A DNA stretch of 11,139 bases from Desulfuromonadales bacterium (GCA_029859485.1 JAOUDB010000046.1:1-11139), one strand, 5' to 3'. Positions 1 to 6,653 are shown, counted from the stretch's first letter. Translations and numbers: made by a program. Notes: generated by a model from the letters alone, not told the origin.

Positions 1-1
1 T

Positions 2-109
2 TTAGCCTGTCGGACACCCAATGAACTGGTTGCCAGAACTTTGATAAATTATACAACATTTACGGGTAACCGAGCGTTTCGCAAAATTACACCTACTGTA
101 CTAATATAA
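2..109 (+). other. Possible C-terminal tail of an upstream gene (weak)
   Basis: One plus-strand frame is open from the left edge to a TAA at 107-109, giving about 35 residues, and it is followed at once by a small inverted repeat (111-130). An open run this short is expected by chance fairly often, and I recognise no family in it. It is listed only because the gene that should lie to the left may end here. Confidence 0.15.
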
Positions 110-110
110 A

Positions 111-130
111 GGGAACTGTCACTGGTTCCC
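111..130. repeat. Small hairpin, GGGAAC / GTTCCC
   Basis: Six-base arms GGGAAC (111-116) and GTTCCC (125-130) enclose an 8-base loop. There is no T-run on either side, so it is not a convincing intrinsic terminator. The rest of 1-318 is AT-rich. It holds two copies of a GATAAATC word (about 243-250 and 263-270) and nothing else I can identify. Confidence 0.35.
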
Positions 131-318
131 GGTTGGAGACGATTGGTTTGGATTATGGGGTGGGTGCAGAACAACGACCTGTAATCAAAAAACATATTTC
201 CTGCAAAACGTCATTTTCTGATCTTGGAACCTCATTTTTGATGATAAATCACATCTTTAGCTGATAAATCCATGGTAATCTTTGTCAATTAGAATGATGC
301 ACACAAAGGTTTAAAATA

Positions 319-1347
319 ATGTCACAGACTAATCGAAACGAACCGTGCCCTTGTGGCAGCGGCAAGAAATACAAAAAATGTTGTTTAGGGCAGCAAGAAC
401 CTGCTTCTCAAACTTCTTCTGCGGTGTCTGCTGAGTTACAGCAGGCAATGGCTGGGCATGAATTTACTTCTTTAGAAGAGGCTCAGGCTTTTGCCGACAA
501 AATCATAGAACAGCGTAATCAGACTCCTTTTGATGATTTTCACGGACTGTCACCTGAGCAGATGTATCATGTCCTGAATTTCCCATTTTCTGCGCCGCAT
601 TTGGTTTCTTTTCCAGAAAAACTTGGCTGCTTACCAGACGCACCGATCCTGACTTTATTTGCTTTGCTGGTAGAGGCAATAGGTGAGAAGGGCTTGAAGC
701 CGACTGCTAAAGGCAATTTGCCCCGTAACTTATGCCGTGAGGTAGCCCAGCGCTATTGGGATAAGAAGACATACGATGAGCGAAATCGTTATGGCCAGAT
801 CAATAAAGAGGAAGAGTTTTTTGACCTGCACGTTACTCGCGTGGTGGCCGAACTGGCTGGATTGATTCGCAAGTACAAGGGGCGTTTTATCCTCAGTCGT
901 GAGTGTCGTAAACTTCTCGCAACTGAAGGTTTACAGGTTATTTATCCACGATTATTGCGAACCTATGTCGAGCAGTTTAATTGGAGCTACAGGGATGCTT
1001 TTGCCGAGGCCCCTTTTGTCCAACATGCCTTCCTCTTCACTTTGTATATGTTGAGCCGCTACGGTGTCGAATGGCATCCTTCTGATTTCTATGAAGATAA
1101 TTTTCTGAAGGCTTTCCCTTCGGCACTTGATGAAATAGAACCCATGGCATCTTATGTTGAAGGTTTTTCCCCGGACTGGCAGGCTCGCATGTGTTACACC
1201 ATGCGCACAATTGTCGATTTTGCAGGTTTTCTGGGCCTGGCAAAAGTTGATAAAAAGGATGAAGAAAAGCCGATAGGCTATGGTTACATGGTCAAAAAAT
1301 TGCCTTTGCTGGATGTCGCTGTATGTTGGAGCCTTCCGACGAGATGA
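319..1347 (+). CDS. SEC-C motif protein of unknown function
   Basis: A 342-residue protein that begins with a SEC-C motif at residues 9-22. Cys10, Cys12, Cys21 and Cys22 sit in the CPCGSGKKYKKCC pattern, the zinc-binding tail known from SecA and found on many otherwise unrelated proteins. In that family the motif binds Zn2+ and helps contact protein or nucleic-acid partners. The other ~320 residues look soluble and mostly helical, with no transmembrane segment or signal peptide, and I do not recognise a second domain. The ATG at 319 has an AAAGG at 305-309, nine bases upstream, and is the only sensible start because it places the motif at the N-terminus. Base composition and codon use are visibly more AT-rich than in the RIO, HEAT and DAC-like genes of the same window, which could mean recent transfer. 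The gene stands alone, with strong hairpins starting 12 bases after its stop. Confidence 0.85.
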   Translation: MSQTNRNEPCPCGSGKKYKKCCLGQQEPASQTSSAVSAELQQAMAGHEFTSLEEAQAFADKIIEQRNQTPFDDFHGLSPEQMYHVLNFPFSAPHLVSFPEKLGCLPDAPILTLFALLVEAIGEKGLKPTAKGNLPRNLCREVAQRYWDKKTYDERNRYGQINKEEEFFDLHVTRVVAELAGLIRKYKGRFILSRECRKLLATEGLQVIYPRLLRTYVEQFNWSYRDAFAEAPFVQHAFLFTLYMLSRYGVEWHPSDFYEDNFLKAFPSALDEIEPMASYVEGFSPDWQARMCYTMRTIVDFAGFLGLAKVDKKDEEKPIGYGYMVKKLPLLDVAVCWSLPTR

Positions 1348-1359
1348 AAGTTGTGAGAT

Positions 1360-1386
1360 CGGTGGCACATTAGTAATGTGTCACCG
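1360..1386. repeat. 12-bp hairpin directly after the SEC-C gene
   Basis: Arms CGGTGGCACATT (1360-1371) and AATGTGTCACCG (1375-1386) pair over 12 positions with a single G-U wobble and a 3-base loop. The following bases (to about 1396) can form a second, competing stem, CACCG/CGGTG. There is no T-run, so its role as a terminator of the gene ending at 1347 is uncertain. It could equally be a REP-like palindrome. Confidence 0.6.
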
Positions 1387-1427
1387 AATTCCGGTGCGTA
1401 CAAAATCAGGAAACTGCCTTGGCGTGA

Positions 1428-1451
1428 GGGGCACGACTAAAGTCGTGTCCC
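1428..1451. repeat. 10-bp hairpin GGGGCACGAC / GTCGTGTCCC
   Basis: Arms 1428-1437 and 1442-1451 pair over ten positions with one G-U wobble and a TAAA loop. Only a short, impure T stretch follows (TTGTTGGTT), so termination would be weak. This is the second strong palindrome in the gene-free stretch 1348-1784. Its arms end in the GTGTCCC word that also appears in the hairpins near 3078-3102 and, as GTGTGCCCC, near 5337-5371. Confidence 0.55.
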
Positions 1452-1577
1452 TTGTTGGTTCGGCCTGATAGGTTGTTTTTATGCGTTTGTCACAAGAATC
1501 GGGGCACAGAACACCTTTCCTGAGGGTGAACTTTAAAAACGCCAAAAAGCCAAACGTGTTACTCTGCAAATTGTTCT

Positions 1578-1691
1578 GTGTCGGGCCAGCTTTCTAAGGG
1601 TGGCGCAGAAGACAGATATTACGAGCAAGGGCGTGAGCCTGTAAAAGCTCCAACTAAAAGCATGATAGACAAATATGTCGGCCTGAAATAA
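1578..1691 (+). pseudogene. Possible remnant reading frame, 37 codons
   Basis: From a GTG at 1578 a frame runs to TAA at 1689-1691. It encodes a polar peptide containing GGAEDRYYEQGREP, and its composition looks protein-like. The frame is open back to a TGA near 1526 but has no ATG and no clear ribosome site. Its stop codon lies inside the left arm of the hairpin at 1680-1706, an arrangement often seen at real gene ends. I do not recognise a family. It may be the 3' end of a decayed gene or chance. Confidence 0.2.
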
Positions 1692-1706
1692 GCATGATTT
1701 CAGGCC
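1680..1706. terminator. Perfect 10-bp terminator hairpin upstream of the RIO kinase
   Basis: GGCCTGAAAT (1680-1689) and ATTTCAGGCC (1697-1706) pair perfectly around a 7-base loop. GTTATTTA follows on the plus strand. It would stop plus-strand transcription entering from 1348-1680 and so insulate the RIO kinase gene. Confidence 0.6.
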
Positions 1707-1784
1707 GTTATTTATGCGTTGCGCAGGCGGATCCTGTTGATCAGACAGCCTCTTGCGTAGCAAAACCGGAGAGAAGAGTATTTA

Positions 1785-2612
1785 ATGAAAGTCCCAAAAA
1801 GGTTAGAACCCCTGCTTCAGGATGGACTGATCGACGAGGTTCTTGGTCAATTGATGAGCGGCAAAGAGTCCGAGGTGTTCCTGGTGCGTTGTGGTCGCGA
1901 AACCCGATGCGCCAAAGTTTACAAAGAGATCCAGCATCGCAGTTTTCACAAGCAGACGCAGTACACGGAAGGGCGTAAGGTTCGTAACAGTCGCCGCAGT
2001 CGCGCCATGGGAAAACACTCGCGGTTCGGACGCAAGGAGCAAGAAGAGGTCTGGCAAAACGCCGAGGGGGATGCCCTTCGTGATTTGGCCGCCGCCGGGG
2101 TGCGTGTACCCGCATCCTATGGCTTTTCTGAAGGGGTCCTGATCATGGAGCTGGTCGTTGATGGTGACGGCGCTGTTGCCCCACGCCTCAACGACCTGGG
2201 CCTGTCAGAAACGCTGGCCCGCGAGTACCATCATTTACTGATCGACCAGGTCGTGCTCATGCTGTGCGCCGGACTCATTCACGGCGACCTCTCCGAATTC
2301 AATATACTGCTCGCCGGCGACGGGCCGGTGATCATCGACCTCCCCCAGGTCATCGACGCCGCCGCCAACAACAACGCCAAGCGGCTCTTCACGCGGGACG
2401 TCGACAACCTCGCCACCTATTTCGGAAAGTTCGCGCCCGAGCTCCTCGCAACGGACTTTGCCGCGGAGATCTGGCACCTCTACGAAACCGGCGACCTGCA
2501 GCCGGGAATGCCCTTGTCCGGTCAGTTTAAACCCATTGAGACAGCGGTCGACGAAGGCCTCATCATACGGGAGATCGACGACGCCCGCGAAGAGGCCATG
2601 GCCAGGTTTTGA
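1785..2612 (+). CDS. RIO-type (RIO1-like) serine protein kinase
   Basis: A 275-residue cytoplasmic kinase of the atypical RIO family. Visible motifs, in order, are the nucleotide loop SGKESEVF (residues 25-32), the ATP-anchoring Lys44 in CAKVYK, the catalytic loop HGDLSEFN (166-173, catalytic Asp168 and metal-binding Asn173) and the metal-binding IDLPQ (184-188, Asp185), which replaces DFG in RIO kinases. The basic stretch at about 61-84 between the first lobe strands is typical of RIO1-like proteins. The length fits the bacterial branch. Archaeal and eukaryotic relatives act in small-subunit ribosome maturation, while substrates of the bacterial members are poorly known. The ATG at 1785 is preceded by GGAG at 1768-1771, somewhat distant. 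The gene is flanked by a hairpin on each side and appears monocistronic. Confidence 0.93.
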   Translation: MKVPKRLEPLLQDGLIDEVLGQLMSGKESEVFLVRCGRETRCAKVYKEIQHRSFHKQTQYTEGRKVRNSRRSRAMGKHSRFGRKEQEEVWQNAEGDALRDLAAAGVRVPASYGFSEGVLIMELVVDGDGAVAPRLNDLGLSETLAREYHHLLIDQVVLMLCAGLIHGDLSEFNILLAGDGPVIIDLPQVIDAAANNNAKRLFTRDVDNLATYFGKFAPELLATDFAAEIWHLYETGDLQPGMPLSGQFKPIETAVDEGLIIREIDDAREEAMARF

Positions 2613-2679
2613 AGCGCGGCAAGCAGGCGCGAGACTAACGGGGTCAGCCCTCGACAGGGGACAGCCAAACTCGCTAAAC

Positions 2680-2719
2680 AATAAGGCCGCCATCAATTGA
2701 GATGGAGGCCTTCGTTATT
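2680..2719. terminator. Terminator after the RIO kinase
   Basis: AAGGCC (2683-2688) pairs with GGCCTT (2707-2712), and CCATC (2690-2694) with GATGG (2701-2705), across one mismatch and an AATTGA loop. Flanking AATAA and TTATT extend the symmetry. It lies 68 bases after the kinase stop and would work in either direction. Confidence 0.7.
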
Positions 2720-2742
2720 CAAAGTGTCCCTTCGCACCGGCA

Positions 2743-2770
2743 TTGCTTTGAGGTCGCATTGAGATAAAAT
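2743..2770 (+). promoter_or_regulatory. Candidate sigma-70 promoter for the 55-residue protein
   Basis: TTGCTT (2743-2748) and TAAAAT (2765-2770) are separated by 16 bases. The -10 matches the consensus at five of six positions and the -35 only at its TTG. It lies just downstream of the kinase terminator and about 44 bases before the small gene, where a promoter is expected. Confidence 0.4.
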
Positions 2771-2813
2771 AGTATCAAAGGGCAGTGACAACCGAAGAAT
2801 GGAGGTCAAAATG

Positions 2814-2981
2814 ATGCGATTAGAGTTGAGTGATACAGAAGAAAAAGTTTTGGCTGATGCTCTGGACTCGAATCTTGGCAGGTTGCAAGATGAAATCTCC
2901 CATACCGATTCGCACGATTATCGTGTGTTTCTCAAAGAGCGCAAAGAGATTCTGATCAAGCTGCGAGAAAAGCTGCATTAA
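2814..2981 (+). CDS. Small conserved-looking hypothetical protein (55 residues)
   Basis: The protein is charged and predicted to be helical, with an N-terminal LSDTEEKVLADALDSNL stretch and a Lys/Glu-rich C-terminal helix ending in REKLH. It has no cysteine cluster, signal peptide or membrane segment. Such short two-helix proteins are common in delta-proteobacteria and usually unnamed, and I cannot assign a function. A strong GGAGGT at 2801-2806 decides the start: ATG 2814 has the ideal 7-base spacing, ATG 2811 would also work, and ATG 2799 overlaps the ribosome site and is unlikely. Its own candidate promoter and the terminator upstream suggest an independent transcript. Confidence 0.75.
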   Translation: MRLELSDTEEKVLADALDSNLGRLQDEISHTDSHDYRVFLKERKEILIKLREKLH

Positions 2982-2989
2982 CAATGATT

Positions 2990-3111
2990 GCAGAGATCGG
3001 GTGGCTGACAGCCCACTTGATTGAGCAATGAGTTGCCAGTTTCGTAGCGACCGATAACCGGGGAGTTTCTGTGAGCCTGGGACACAAGATTTGTGTGTCC
3101 CCGATCTCTGC
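2990..3111. other. Structured element closed by a 12-bp inverted repeat
   Basis: GCAGAGATCGGG (2990-3001) is the exact reverse complement of CCCGATCTCTGC (3100-3111), enclosing 98 bases that themselves contain several small hairpins. These are GTGGCT/AGCC(C)AC near 3001-3016, GCAA/TTGC with a TGAG loop near 3025-3036, and GGGACACAA/TTGTGTGTCCC at 3079-3101, which competes with the outer stem for its last bases. The element begins nine bases after the small protein's stop. I match it to no known riboswitch or small RNA. It could be a 3'-UTR structure, a small RNA or a REP-like repeat. The remaining bases to 3276 show no gene. Confidence 0.4.
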
Positions 3112-3276
3112 CTCCAAAGTTACCAACCTTTATCTGCCTCTGTCATCCTCATCCTGAGACAACAACACGTATTCATTGATTAAAAAGAACCGTTGTTTGC
3201 GGTTGGGTCTATGCAATCCTTTGCTTTCATGGCAACATGGGTTTGAAACCATGTCATCCAAAAGCATGAGGCCTCC

Positions 3277-5328
3277 ATGAGTTCTTCTCAGCCCCCCATA
3301 AGCAGCGACGTCGCCAAAACGGTCTTGCTGCTTATCCAGGCATTCCTGAAGTCAGGCTACTACCAGCCGGGCCATCCTGAAACGGATAAAGCGCGTGAGG
3401 GTCTCTATGAGGCTGTGACCTCGATGTTTTACAGCCATCCCGAAATCACCTTCCTGGCCAATACCGAAGAAGAAAAAGAGGAAGTCCTGGTCGGTGGGGT
3501 CGCGCACGATTACCTGTCGATGCGCAGGGTCATGGCGCGCAACATGGCCGACATGTTCCTGCCCAAACTGCTTGACTTTTTCCGGCGCAAGAGCCTTTCT
3601 TCTTTCTCGCTGCGGCACGGCATTACCCGCTACGAATTTGACTCCTTTGTCGACATCATGACCCAGTCCGGCTGGCTCGAAGACGCCCGTGTAGACGCCT
3701 GCGAAAGGATGTCTAAGGCGCTGGTGGCCAAAGAGATCGTCAATGTTTCGGTGGTCTTCCTTGATGACCTGGTTGGCCATGGGCGGCAGCTCCCCTGGCG
3801 GGTTGTAGCGACCTTGTCACGGCTCAGGCGCGACTTGAACATGTTGCCCCTCTATCGTCACTTTGACGCTGAGGAGATCAGCCGGGTGCGGCAGCAGGTG
3901 TTCCAGGAGATTGTTGCACCGCTCTCTGATGTGATGCTGATTCGCGATCTGCTGATCAATGTCGACCTGATCGTCGAAACCCTTCATGATTTCGACCGCG
4001 ACACACTGGTCCTGACGATCCTTGACCATCTTTCCCCAGCTTTTCTGCCTGTCGTCTGTAACCTTGTGGTCAAAGAACTCGCTGACCTGATGAGCGCGTA
4101 TGAGAAGAACAATGACGATACGGCATTGCGTGACAGGGTCGAGAACGTCCGCTGGGTGACGCGCCGCCTGGGTGAAACGATGATCGAGGACGAGGCCGCC
4201 GATGCGGCCCTGTTCCATGCGCTGGTCAATTGCAAGGTCTACGTCTACGAGGAGATTCCGCCGGAGCTGCGGGAAAAGATCTCTGAACTGCAGGCTGTTA
4301 ACCGGCTGCTCGAAAACCATCAGAAGTACTTCACAGAGATCGAGCAGATCCAGTCGCCGAAGATGCTGGAGAACCGTCTCTGGCTCCTGCTGGAGATGTT
4401 GCCGGAGCTGATACGCCAAGGCCACGATCTCGTTGCCCGGCAGGTGGTGGCTTTCGCTGGCCGCTACGGTCCGACATTTGACGTGAGTAACCGTCCACTC
4501 CTCCTTGAACGACTACGTCGCTGTATCACTCTGAGGGCCCAGGAAGAGGGGCGGGAGGGTATTGGCGAGATGCTCATAACCATCGCCACCCTCGATCGCA
4601 CTGGCCTGCAGATCCTGGTCTCCCTAGCCGATAACGACAACCGCTCCTTGCGGCGACTCGGCCTGGAAGCGCTGGCGCAGAGGGGGCAGGCTGCTGTTCC
4701 GGTTCTCTTTGAGGCTCTCAAGGAGAAGCAAGGCTGGCATTTCTTGCGCAATATGCTGGTGCTGCTGAGCAGGATCGGTGCGGGCGGACCCAAGGTGGAA
4801 AAGCTGTTTCAACGTTGTCTGGTGCATCCGCAGGCTCATATTCGCATTGAGTCGGTCCAGGCCTTGGCGAAACTCTCCGGGCCGGCAGGTGAGGGCGCGG
4901 TTGCCGGACTCCTCGATGACAAAGAATCCGATGTTCGCCAGCGTGCCGTTGGCGCCCTGGCTGTGACAGGTATCAACCTGCCTGCGACGATCGGCCGCCT
5001 GGCAGAGCTGCTGCAAGATGGCAAGAACGATGGTGAAGCAATGGCACTGCAGGTGGTTAGCACCCTCAACAAGCTGAAGCCGCTGCCCTTTACAGAGTCC
5101 GGCGTTGAAGAAGCGCTGCTCGATCTCGCTCGCCCGAAGCGACGTTTCGGATTTGGGGGGAAGGAATCAGCACTCTCCGGTCACCTGCGAGAAGGGGCTA
5201 TACAGTCCCTCGGTTACGTGGGTACGGAAAAGTGTAAGAGTGTGCTTCTGAAGTGCAGCAAAGAGCCTGGGAAAGTGGCCACCATCGCCAAAGAAGCGCT
5301 GGCCAGGGTCGAGAGCCATCCATCGTAA
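3277..5328 (+). CDS. HEAT-repeat protein, 683 residues
   Basis: A large soluble, almost entirely helical protein without signal peptide or membrane segments. The C-terminal third, roughly residues 445-680, carries HEAT-type helical pairs such as DNRSLRRLGLEALAQRG, HPQAHIRIESVQALAKLSG and DDKESDVRQRAVGALAVTG. In HEAT families these stack into a superhelical protein-binding scaffold. The N-terminal ~440 residues (Arg/Glu/Leu-rich, with a hydrophobic FLPKLLDFFRR stretch near residue 100) belong to no family I can name. ATG 3277 is preceded by GAGG at 3268-3271, five bases away. Enzymatic motifs are absent, so a scaffolding or assembly role is the natural guess, but its partner is unknown. The gene converges on the cytochrome gene with 52 bases between stops and is not obviously in an operon. 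Confidence 0.85.
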   Translation: MSSSQPPISSDVAKTVLLLIQAFLKSGYYQPGHPETDKAREGLYEAVTSMFYSHPEITFLANTEEEKEEVLVGGVAHDYLSMRRVMARNMADMFLPKLLDFFRRKSLSSFSLRHGITRYEFDSFVDIMTQSGWLEDARVDACERMSKALVAKEIVNVSVVFLDDLVGHGRQLPWRVVATLSRLRRDLNMLPLYRHFDAEEISRVRQQVFQEIVAPLSDVMLIRDLLINVDLIVETLHDFDRDTLVLTILDHLSPAFLPVVCNLVVKELADLMSAYEKNNDDTALRDRVENVRWVTRRLGETMIEDEAADAALFHALVNCKVYVYEEIPPELREKISELQAVNRLLENHQKYFTEIEQIQSPKMLENRLWLLLEMLPELIRQGHDLVARQVVAFAGRYGPTFDVSNRPLLLERLRRCITLRAQEEGREGIGEMLITIATLDRTGLQILVSLADNDNRSLRRLGLEALAQRGQAAVPVLFEALKEKQGWHFLRNMLVLLSRIGAGGPKVEKLFQRCLVHPQAHIRIESVQALAKLSGPAGEGAVAGLLDDKESDVRQRAVGALAVTGINLPATIGRLAELLQDGKNDGEAMALQVVSTLNKLKPLPFTESGVEEALLDLARPKRRFGFGGKESALSGHLREGAIQSLGYVGTEKCKSVLLKCSKEPGKVATIAKEALARVESHPS

Positions 5329-5336
5329 ACAAGACC

Positions 5337-5371
5337 GGAAAACGGGGACAATTTGTGTGCCCCCGTTTTCC
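5337..5371. terminator. Shared bidirectional terminator between HEAT and cytochrome genes
   Basis: GGAAAACGGGG (5337-5347) and CCCCGTTTTCC (5361-5371) form a perfect 11-bp stem. The A-run in one arm and the T-run in the other serve both strands. It occupies most of the 52-base gap between the two convergent stop codons. The inner bases ACAA...TTGTGT repeat the GACACAA/TTGTGT theme seen near 3079-3101. Confidence 0.75.
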
Positions 5372-5380
5372 AAGTGAAGA

Positions 5381-5932
5381 CTAACGACTCTGTTCAAAAA
5401 TGTAGCTCACTGCAGCTTTGACCTCGTCATCGCTCAAACTGGCGTTACCGCCTTTGGCCGGCATCGCCCCTTTGCCTTTGATGACCGATTCCACCATGTG
5501 GTCCAGGCCATGCTCGATATGGGCGCTCCAGGCCTCCTTGTCGCCTATCTTCTGTGCACCGACGAGCCCTGTAGCGTGGCAGGCGGCGCAGGTCTGTTCG
5601 TAAACTATCTTACCCGTCGCAAGCGTCTCCTCGCTGAAGGTCGCCGGCGTCGTGCCGTGATGCATTTCATCCATTTTCTCGTGAGCCGCGTCCATCGCCT
5701 TATGGGCTTCTGCCTGGGCATGTTCCATAGATTTGTGCGATTCTTCTTTGATATGCTCCATCACTTTTTCGGTTTTCTCCTCGGCCGTCTCCACCGCTGA
5801 GGCGACGTCCTCCTTGGCCTCTTTCATGACCTTTGGCGGAGCCTCTTTTGCAACCGTTTGAGACTCCTCCTGACAAGCGCTGGTGAACAACATTGTCAAG
5901 GTCAATGCAATCAAGATTGATAGATAGCGCAT
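5381..5932 (-). CDS. Lipoprotein c-type cytochrome (cytochrome c5-like)
   Basis: A 183-residue predicted periplasmic, membrane-anchored electron carrier. Residues 1-20 form a lipoprotein signal peptide (MRYLSILIAL...FTSAC), with Cys20 as the lipidated residue. The lipobox is slightly atypical, with Thr at -3. Residues ~30-92 are a long charged amphipathic helical stretch with repeated His/Met/Ala/Glu, like an apolipoprotein or coiled-coil spacer. The cytochrome domain, ~100-183, has heme motif CAACH (115-119) and the axial Met157 in GAMPAKGG, as in cytochrome c5 and related class I cytochromes. Start 5932 is chosen over an in-frame upstream ATG at 5998 because AGGAG (5939-5943 on the plus strand) sits six bases before it and the signal peptide begins there. 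It is transcribed alone, with a candidate promoter about 90 bases upstream. Its redox partner is not visible here. Confidence 0.9.
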   Translation of the reverse strand: MRYLSILIALTLTMLFTSACQEESQTVAKEAPPKVMKEAKEDVASAVETAEEKTEKVMEHIKEESHKSMEHAQAEAHKAMDAAHEKMDEMHHGTTPATFSEETLATGKIVYEQTCAACHATGLVGAQKIGDKEAWSAHIEHGLDHMVESVIKGKGAMPAKGGNASLSDDEVKAAVSYIFEQSR

Positions 5933-6029
5933 GGTCTTCTCCTTTGGCAGCTCCAGTACGGGATCCCAAAACACATGAATTTTGGGCTGCGTAAGCAATG
6001 TGTCCTAAGTGGATTAACTTTGTGTGAGA

Positions 6030-6057
6030 AGTATACTGCGACAAACCCTTTCTTCAA
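6030..6057 (-). promoter_or_regulatory. Candidate sigma-70 promoter for the cytochrome gene
   Basis: Read on the minus strand, TTGAAG (6057-6052) and TATACT (6035-6030) are 16 bases apart, matching four and five of six consensus positions. Transcription would start near 6023, leaving an untranslated leader of about 90 bases before the ATG at 5932. Confidence 0.45.
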
Positions 6058-6095
6058 GATAGAGACGGATCAGCATGTCAGAGACGAGGAATGGG

Positions 6096-6147
6096 CGGAT
6101 ATATATCGGGGAACACTCAAACGGATATATATCGGGGAACACTCAAA
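6096..6147 (+). repeat. Perfect 26-bp tandem duplication
   Basis: The 26-base unit starting CGGATATATATCGGGGAACA occurs twice head to tail (6096-6121, 6122-6147) without a mismatch. The second copy's GGGGAACACTC can pair with GAGTGCCCC just downstream (about 6151-6159), forming a hairpin with an AA bulge. The unit is not a multiple of three and lies in the gap 5999-6288, where I see no gene. It looks like a recent replication-slippage duplication. Confidence 0.85.
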
Positions 6148-6288
6148 AGAGAGTGCCCCTTCACGTCTCCCCATTGACCCATATTATAAAATGGTCATCG
6201 TTAAATAGTGACTGACGGTAAACAGATGGTATCATTGGATTCAATCGAAGCATTAACACTGACCCTGTAATGATTGCGGAGGAACAAA

Positions 6289-6645
6289 ATGCCCCATGTT
6301 GTTTTGGAAAACATCAATTCGGTCGCAGAGGTTTTAGAGAGCATTGTTCCGTTTACAACCAGGATCGATGGGGGCATTCTCAAAGTGACAGACACCTACA
6401 TAAATTCTGGCCAAAACAAAGTGCTTGTAGAATCTCTGGCCATTGAAAACAACACCAATCAGAGTTTCTTTGTTGAACTGTCACAAAAAAAAGCGAGTCT
6501 GACGGTCAGGCTTCTGCCACTCACGGATCCGGCAAAAACCCCTGGGGTGAAAATGATCATGGCGACGCTTGCCAAGCAGATTAAAGATTCCAATCCAGAT
6601 GTTCGTTATGGGAAAACCAACTTGCAAGATTTTCTTATTGAGTAG
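6289..6645 (+). CDS. Hypothetical protein, 118 residues
   Basis: A small protein rich in beta-strand-like hydrophobic segments (HVVLENI, LLPLTD, MIMATL), without cysteines, signal peptide or membrane helix. I do not recognise the family. The central stretch SGQNKVLVESLAIENN and the closing YGKTNLQDFLIE suggest a compact alpha/beta domain, but that is only an impression. ATG 6289 is preferred because GGAGGA (6278-6283) ends five bases before it. A TTG five codons upstream overlaps that ribosome site. The next gene starts eight bases after its stop, so it is probably co-transcribed with the DUF1499 lipoprotein. Confidence 0.75.
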   Translation: MPHVVLENINSVAEVLESIVPFTTRIDGGILKVTDTYINSGQNKVLVESLAIENNTNQSFFVELSQKKASLTVRLLPLTDPAKTPGVKMIMATLAKQIKDSNPDVRYGKTNLQDFLIE

Positions 6646-6653
6646 TACTTAAG

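Noticed and set aside
952..1368. A 138-codon minus-strand frame over the SEC-C gene
   Set aside because: It is a shadow of the real gene, with no ribosome site or recognisable motif.
2235..2696. A 153-codon minus-strand frame over the RIO kinase
   Set aside because: It is antisense to conserved kinase motifs, has no ribosome site and a skewed Val/Gly/Glu composition.
3817..4425. A 202-codon minus-strand frame inside the HEAT gene
   Set aside because: It mirrors the codon pattern of the HEAT gene and yields a Gln/His/Asp-rich translation with no family resemblance.
6096..6147. The tandem repeat as the seed of a CRISPR array
   Set aside because: The two units are directly adjacent with no spacer, and there are only two copies.
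5975..6208. A 77-codon plus-strand frame between the cytochrome and the 118-residue gene
   Set aside because: It includes the 26-bp tandem duplication, which breaks phase, lacks a ribosome site and overlaps the cytochrome promoter region.
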